From the NCBI GenBank assembly GCA_036677505.1, contig JAVBWK010000021.1, positions 1 to 64,000 of the forward strand: a DNA stretch of 64,000 nucleotides, in the 5' to 3' direction. The notes beneath the pieces were generated by a model. That model saw only the letters and a program-made list of their open reading frames with translations. It was not told where the DNA came from and ran no database searches. Source of the DNA: UBA2227 sp036677505 (lineage in GTDB: Bacteria; Bacillota_I; Bacilli_A; Erysipelotrichales; Erysipelotrichaceae). The position numbers and the translations under genes were made by a program. Below, one piece after another: positions 59,943 through 64,000 of the stretch (within the stretch, counting starts at the first letter, position 1; every line of letters begins with the position of its first letter).

Positions 59943-60013
59943 TACTAAAATCAATTATTTTAATATATTTATTAATATATTTAATATTCAATTAAATTAT
60001 TGTCTATTTTCAA

Positions 60014-60039
60014 TAAAAAATGACGAGATTTCCCGTCAT
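60014..60039 (-). terminator. Terminator of the AEC/HAD operon
   Basis: ATGACG (60020-60025) and CGTCAT (60034-60039) with a U-run on the minus strand. It overlaps the HAD hydrolase stop codon. Confidence 0.7.
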
Positions 60040-60842
60040 CTTAACCCGAAATAGCTGTTCAAGTACTTGGCAACTCCGTCATCGTCGTTACTTAAAGCAA
60101 GATCCTTAGATACGATATGGGCATCCGGCGTGCCATTGGCCATGCACACACCCCAGCCGACTTCTCGCAACATTGCCACATCATTGCTTGTATCCCCAAA
60201 TGCCATGACCTGAGCCAGATCATATCCATGCTTATTTGCGTATCGCTGGATGGCCAATGCCTTCGATACTCGCCGATCTACAAACTCATATAAGTCTGCC
60301 TGAGTTTTGAACCCGTGATAATCTTCTGTGGGAAGCTGTTTAGCCAGTATCTCCAAATCCGGCATCCGGTCTTCTTCCACAGATAAAATAAACTTATGGA
60401 TCTCATTTGTTTTTATGTCCGTGACACTACAGATATATGGCTCAAGTTTATGAAATCCTAGCAGTCGCCGGATTCCGTCATTGATTTCATTGGTATACAG
60501 ATATCGCTGATCATACACCGCAAAACTGACATTCAGCGATTGAAGATGTGAGAATATGTATATCGCATGTTTCTTATCCAACAGGAAAGTTTCTGATTCA
60601 ATTCCGTCCTTACGGTCAAGCCATGTCACTCCGTTATTGGTAACCACGACATCGACATACGAAAGGATATGATTTTCGGAAAGCGTACGCAACACTGATT
60701 CCGTTGGACGCCCGGTAGCAATCCCAAAGGCTATGCCTCGTTCTTTCAGTTTCGCTACCGCCGCAACTGAAACAGCAGTGATTCGTTTTTCTTCGGTTAG
60801 CAGTGTGCCATCCAAATCGCACATAACCAAACGGATTTCCAT
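60036..60842 (-). CDS. Cof-type HAD-IIB phosphatase
   Basis: A 268-residue HAD-superfamily phosphatase. Motif I CDLDGTLLT near 8, the GIATGRP motif II near 40, Lys in RRVSKALAIQRYA near 193 and the GDTSNDVAMLREVG motif III/IV near 219 are present, with a C2B cap in between. Members dephosphorylate sugar phosphates or cofactors such as FMN. The start at 60842 has GGAGGAG upstream and overlaps the AEC transporter stop, so the two are coupled. Confidence 0.92.
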   Translation of the reverse strand: MEIRLVMCDLDGTLLTEEKRITAVSVAAVAKLKERGIAFGIATGRPTESVLRTLSENHILSYVDVVVTNNGVTWLDRKDGIESETFLLDKKHAIYIFSHLQSLNVSFAVYDQRYLYTNEINDGIRRLLGFHKLEPYICSVTDIKTNEIHKFILSVEEDRMPDLEILAKQLPTEDYHGFKTQADLYEFVDRRVSKALAIQRYANKHGYDLAQVMAFGDTSNDVAMLREVGWGVCMANGTPDAHIVSKDLALSNDDDGVAKYLNSYFGLR

Positions 60843-61762
60843 CAGATACTCCTCCAAATCATCTCCATCAGTATCACCAATGCCGGCATGGTGATGATGG
60901 AAAGCAAAGTTGAATGACAGACATACCGGACCGCCTGGAAGTAATTTTTGTTAAATTGCTGAGCCAGAAAAGCTACGTTGAATCCGACCGGTGTGCTTAC
61001 CGCAATCAAAGTAACCATCTTGACCATGAAATACTCATTGCTCACAAAAATCAAAGCAGATCCAACCAACAAAGGAATAAGCAACAACCGGACAAATGAA
61101 ACACTGACGATTTTCCAACTGTTGACCAAGCTTATCCATCGGATCTGCGCCAGGTAAATACCGAGAATCAGCATGGCTAACGGAGTGTTCATGCCAGAGA
61201 CAATATTAAATACGTCCAACGTAAATGTCGGCATCGAAACTTGGAAAAAGAATATGACCCAACCGCCAAGAACTCCCAATATGATCGGGTTGGTTAAAAT
61301 GCGTTTCAGTGACGTGTGAGTTCTGTCTTCCGTAATCACAACAATTCCCAATGTCCATTGAATCAATACCATGACCGCAAGATATGCTGACAAGTAGAAT
61401 ACAGCTTCAGCACCCAAGGTTGCCTGAACCAAAGGTATGCCCATAAATCCGGCATTAGAGTAGGTCGATGAGAAATTTTCGATGGGCTGCTCTTTAAATA
61501 TCAGTTTTGAAACGACAATGGAAAAAAGAACGGAAAATACCGCCAGAATCAAGGCAATGACCATATTGAAGGCGCGTTGCTGCGAATATTCAACCATATA
61601 GGCACGCATGATGATGATTGGCGTTACCACATATAGCAAAACGGCTCCCATTTCCTTACTTCCGACGGAAGACAGCCGCTTTACCTTGAACATCGTATAT
61701 CCAAACATCATCATGACAAACATGTATGCAATTTGCCGAAAAAGTATAAGTCCCAGTTCCAT
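60842..61762 (-). CDS. AEC-family (auxin efflux carrier / malate permease-like) transporter
   Basis: A 306-residue transporter with about ten membrane helices. SNAGFMGIPLVQATLG near 102 (the AEC NxGxxGxPL motif), PLAMLILGIYLA near 200 and STPVGFNVAFLAQQF near 256 are family motifs. Bacterial members transport malate or other carboxylates. GGAGAA precedes the ATG. A structured leader with an internal terminator lies upstream, so expression is probably controlled by transcription attenuation. Confidence 0.9.
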   Translation of the reverse strand: MELGLILFRQIAYMFVMMMFGYTMFKVKRLSSVGSKEMGAVLLYVVTPIIIMRAYMVEYSQQRAFNMVIALILAVFSVLFSIVVSKLIFKEQPIENFSSTYSNAGFMGIPLVQATLGAEAVFYLSAYLAVMVLIQWTLGIVVITEDRTHTSLKRILTNPIILGVLGGWVIFFFQVSMPTFTLDVFNIVSGMNTPLAMLILGIYLAQIRWISLVNSWKIVSVSFVRLLLIPLLVGSALIFVSNEYFMVKMVTLIAVSTPVGFNVAFLAQQFNKNYFQAVRYVCHSTLLSIITMPALVILMEMIWRSI

Positions 61763-61806
61763 CGTATTCTCCTGATTTCAATGTTTCCATTTTACCATAA
61801 CAATGA

Positions 61807-61954
61807 AAAAGTTGCATGTTTACCCATGCAACTTTTAAGAAAGGATAAGCTACTCATGTCAAGGAAGTTCTGTTAAAGGTACGATGTGCTTGATATCTGT
61901 ACGCAGATTTCGGTTTTGGCTCACAGGGTACTTCTTTAGAACACTTATATTATA
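61807..61954 (-). ncRNA. Structured leader or small RNA with terminator upstream of the AEC gene
   Basis: A TATAAT -10 lies at 61954-61949 on the minus strand. The predicted RNA starts near 61942. GUUCU (61942-61938) pairs with AGAAC (61871-61867), inner segments GUAC and UGUG pair with GUAC and CACA, and an apical hairpin AUCUG/CAGAU is at 61895-61908. A strong intrinsic terminator follows: 12-bp stem at 61807-61818/61825-61836 plus a U-tract. It ends 45 bases before the AEC start. I recognise no known riboswitch, T-box or 6S RNA, so the class is open. It could be an independent sRNA. Confidence 0.5.
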
Positions 61955-62019
61955 CACGAGGCTATTGCTCTGCGCATTAAGAAAATACTGAAACAAAAAT
62001 GAATATATAGGTTGCGGTT

Positions 62020-63018
62020 TCATTGCCAAAGGATCAAATCCTGAGGATCCAGTCGTGATGCGTCAAAACGGTAATGACCAATAATCGGCTGTCGGTGCAT
62101 GGCGGATTCTTCCCGTCCGGGACCTCCGCCGTGATGGATCATCAGCGGAACTCCGTATCGATCGCGCTTATCGGAAACAACTCCGATATGACCGTCAAAC
62201 ACAACGATATCCCCAGGCTGCCATTGCTCAACATCGGATAAGTCCGTTGTCAGACTGATCGCCTTTCGACGCAGATATATTTCCACATTGACAACCCGCC
62301 GAAAATCAATGGCCATATCCGGTTCCCCTTGAGTTCGCCAGTACAACGGTGTATTTTCCACGACATCTTTATTCAGCATGCGCCGCAAGGTATATCCGGC
62401 TTCACGATATGCCATCCAGATAACATCCGTACAGACACCCTCCCCTGCCGGCGGATATGAATTCCAGTAATACTTATCTACATATGTGATCATACTGTAC
62501 GCACCTTCACGGGCACCAATCACAAAATTCTGCGCATCGCTTAAACCGTCATTGTTGTAATCAAACGTACCTGAAAGTTCTTTTATACCGAAGTGTTCGG
62601 CCTTAAAGGTGCGATTAGGGAGTATATCCAATAAATCTGACCATTCTGTCCCTTCCACGACCGCATAGCGGAAATTCGGATACAACCCTTTTTCCATCTC
62701 GCGATATTCAAGGTTCAATACTTCTGTCAGTCGGCTCTGATGACCGTCCAACAGAATACCAAACTGACCGTGTCCGTACAGGATCACATCGCCGTGATCA
62801 AAATCATTGCGAGTCCACGGATGTCGCAGATAATCAGGGATGTTATGCATAAAATGCTGAGATAAAACGATCATCCGGTGATCTTTCATCTTATTGTCAA
62901 ACACCCAGCGCGGGATCATTACTGATAAATAAACCATACCAAAAATCAGGAATATTGCGATCATCCCCAGAATCATGATATTCTTGCGCTGACGTGCCCG
63001 ATTGATTCGTCTTTTCAT
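62020..63018 (-). CDS. DUF1287-family membrane-anchored protein
   Basis: A 332-residue protein. A single N-terminal membrane anchor (NIMILGMIAIFLIFGMVYLSVMI) precedes an extracytoplasmic region. The C-terminal 190 residues are DUF1287: YPPAGEGVCTDVIWMAYREAG near 190, WQPGDIVVFDGHIGVVSDK near 265 and MIHHGGGPGREE near 292. These Cys, His and His positions fit an NlpC/P60-like cysteine hydrolase fold. No standard AGGAGG is apparent. It follows the VOC gene by 43 bases. Confidence 0.85.
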   Translation of the reverse strand: MKRRINRARQRKNIMILGMIAIFLIFGMVYLSVMIPRWVFDNKMKDHRMIVLSQHFMHNIPDYLRHPWTRNDFDHGDVILYGHGQFGILLDGHQSRLTEVLNLEYREMEKGLYPNFRYAVVEGTEWSDLLDILPNRTFKAEHFGIKELSGTFDYNNDGLSDAQNFVIGAREGAYSMITYVDKYYWNSYPPAGEGVCTDVIWMAYREAGYTLRRMLNKDVVENTPLYWRTQGEPDMAIDFRRVVNVEIYLRRKAISLTTDLSDVEQWQPGDIVVFDGHIGVVSDKRDRYGVPLMIHHGGGPGREESAMHRQPIIGHYRFDASRLDPQDLILWQ

Positions 63019-63060
63019 ATGTTTTTACTATACGTGAATATGTGAATTTTTACAAGAAAA

Positions 63061-63408
63061 TTACAAGAACCGCTGAATTTCCAGTGTATATCCGTTGGGA
63101 TCTTTTACGAAGAAGTGCTCAATGGAAAAATTCTTTGAAATGACCGGTTCACTGATATCACACCATGATTTCATCTGGTGATAAACTGCCCACACATCAT
63201 CGACAACCCATGTGATGATCGGGCTGCGATCCAGACATACGATTGGAATATGCTCACAAAATCCGATCAGAGCTGATTCGGTCAGCTGGTAAATGTGACA
63301 TACACCTTGATCTTTGTACAACTGAAAACCCAGTCTGTTCACATAGAAGTCATGACAAACCGATAAATCCTTGGTGCCGTAAAAATGAATGGCTGAAGTT
63401 AATTTCAT
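63061..63408 (-). CDS. VOC (glyoxalase/bleomycin-resistance fold) protein
   Basis: A 115-residue single VOC module. IHFYGTKDLSVCHDFYVNRLGF at the N-terminus and IEHFFVKDPNGYTLEIQRF at the C-terminus are the typical ends; the terminal Glu is a metal ligand position. Members include glyoxalases, dioxygenases and drug-binding proteins. GAGGTAAGC precedes the ATG. It begins 2 bases after the 27-residue peptide gene. Confidence 0.85.
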   Translation of the reverse strand: MKLTSAIHFYGTKDLSVCHDFYVNRLGFQLYKDQGVCHIYQLTESALIGFCEHIPIVCLDRSPIITWVVDDVWAVYHQMKSWCDISEPVISKNFSIEHFFVKDPNGYTLEIQRFL

Positions 63409-63410
63409 GC

Positions 63411-63494
63411 TTACCTCTTCGATATCAAAGCGACTGCCATAAATAAGAACAGAATGATGACAACGCCTCCCATGATAACCAGTGAGAATGCCAT
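63411..63494 (-). CDS. 27-residue single-pass membrane peptide
   Basis: A very short frame with AAAGGG upstream: a start (MAF), one hydrophobic helix (SLVIMGGVVIILFLFMAVALI) and a basic end (SKR). It lies between the truncated ABC exporter gene (13 bases away) and the VOC gene (2 bases). Size, composition and packing are typical of small membrane regulators of transporters. Confidence 0.6.
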   Translation of the reverse strand: MAFSLVIMGGVVIILFLFMAVALISKR

Positions 63495-63506
63495 AAATAT
63501 CCCTTT

Positions 63507-64000
63507 CTACTCAAATTGAGACATAAACATCTGATAATAATATCCCTTTTCTTCCATCAATGAGGTATGTGTTCCTTTTTCAACGATATTACCATCATCG
63601 ACAACCAAGATCACATCCGCATTTTTGATCGTGCTTAACCGATGAGCAATCACAAAGCAAGTCTTACCTTCCATCAGTTTGCGCATTGCATTTTGAATCT
63701 TCATTTCTGTTCGGGTATCGACGTTGCTCGTTGCTTCATCGAGAATGATCATTTTGCGATCTTGAAGCATGGCTCTAGCAATCGTAATCAACTGCTTTTG
63801 TCCTTTGGAAATATTGATTCCGTCATCTGTGATAATGGTATCATATCCCAATGGCAAACGCTCAATAAAATGGTGGATATTAACTTCCTTGGCTATGCGG
63901 ATCACATCGTCAATCGTTGCCTCAGGGTGTCCATAGGCAATATTTTCTGTAATCGTACCGTAAAACAGCCAGGAATCCTGAAGGACCATGGCGAACTGCT
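63507..64000 (-). CDS. ABC exporter ATPase, C-terminal part (5' truncated by window end)
   Basis: The frame runs off the window; about 164 residues are visible. It covers the Q-loop (FAMVLQDSWLFYGTITENI), signature NISKGQKQLITIARAM, Walker B KMIILDEATSNVDT and H-loop AHRLST. The signature reads ISKGQ instead of LSGGQ, a variant also seen in lipid/drug exporters of the MsbA type. It appears to head an operon with the 27-residue peptide, VOC and DUF1287 genes. Confidence 0.9.
   Translation of the reverse strand, partial: QFAMVLQDSWLFYGTITENIAYGHPEATIDDVIRIAKEVNIHHFIERLPLGYDTIITDDGINISKGQKQLITIARAMLQDRKMIILDEATSNVDTRTEMKIQNAMRKLMEGKTCFVIAHRLSTIKNADVILVVDDGNIVEKGTHTSLMEEKGYYYQMFMSQFE

Noticed and set aside
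61840..61954. T-box or 6S RNA identity for the AEC leader
   Set aside because: No T-box sequence (UGGxACCGCG-type antiterminator) is present, and the length and central region do not convincingly match 6S RNA, although a CCCUG...GAGCC stretch is reminiscent.
1..64000. tRNA genes and CRISPR arrays
   Set aside because: No cloverleaf with a GTTCRAAYC-type T-arm and no regularly spaced repeats were seen.

Overview
The window looks like chromosomal DNA of a low-to-middle GC Gram-positive bacterium (Bacillota). Supporting signs are lipobox lipoproteins, an LtaS-type lipoteichoic acid synthase, AGGAGG-type ribosome binding sites, short U-tract terminators, an OhrR repressor, a likely CcpA cre site, a PTS-linked dihydroxyacetone kinase and the standard genetic code. 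An Erysipelotrichia-like lineage is possible, but that is an inference. I recognised no rRNA, tRNA, CRISPR array or IS transposase.

Layout. 0-9.6 kb: mixed housekeeping genes (SDR oxidoreductase, AHSA1 and VOC proteins, LtaS-like enzyme with a C-terminal TIG-like domain, MntR/DtxR regulator, DUF6273-like lipoprotein), then a minus-strand AAA+ cluster with two small membrane proteins. 9.8-19.4 kb: an AT-rich defence island with an Mrr-like nuclease, McrC, a large McrB carrying two candidate modified-base reader modules, a controller-like XRE protein, and a PLD-nuclease/P-loop ATPase fusion that is the best candidate for a poorly described defence system. 19.4-24.3 kb: a membrane protein and a SHOCT/two-component operon. 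24.4-36.6 kb: a long, tightly coupled minus-strand operon with a YjjI-type glycyl radical enzyme and its YjjW activase, an esterase, an ADP-ribosylglycohydrolase, a BMP/NupABC-like nucleoside ABC importer, a nucleoside hydrolase and an M20D amidohydrolase. It reads as a (deoxy)nucleoside or ADP-ribose salvage unit ending in anaerobic radical chemistry.

36.7-46.6 kb: sulfatase plus HbpS-like protein, MerR regulator, GH5 glycosidase, a heterodimeric ABC exporter, a small protein and an M24 peptidase. 46.6-50.4 kb: AbgT transporter and DhaM/DhaL/DhaK with a likely cre site. 50.5-57.3 kb: CPBP protease, two paralogous RsiV-like lipoproteins flanking a PstS-like lipoprotein, a class I amidotransferase-like hydrolase and a diguanylate cyclase. 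57.4-60 kb: a glutathione peroxidase/OhrR operon with a clear operator, then a DUF2089/SHOCT-like operon that also encodes two tandem 46-residue paralogous peptides, which I found by reading the intergenic DNA. 60-64 kb: HAD phosphatase and AEC transporter behind a structured leader RNA with a terminator, a DUF1287 protein, a VOC protein, a 27-residue membrane peptide and a truncated ABC exporter.

Start codons were moved inward wherever the longest reading frame overlapped a neighbour and a better ribosome binding site lay downstream. Function calls come from motif recognition by eye; no database search was run.
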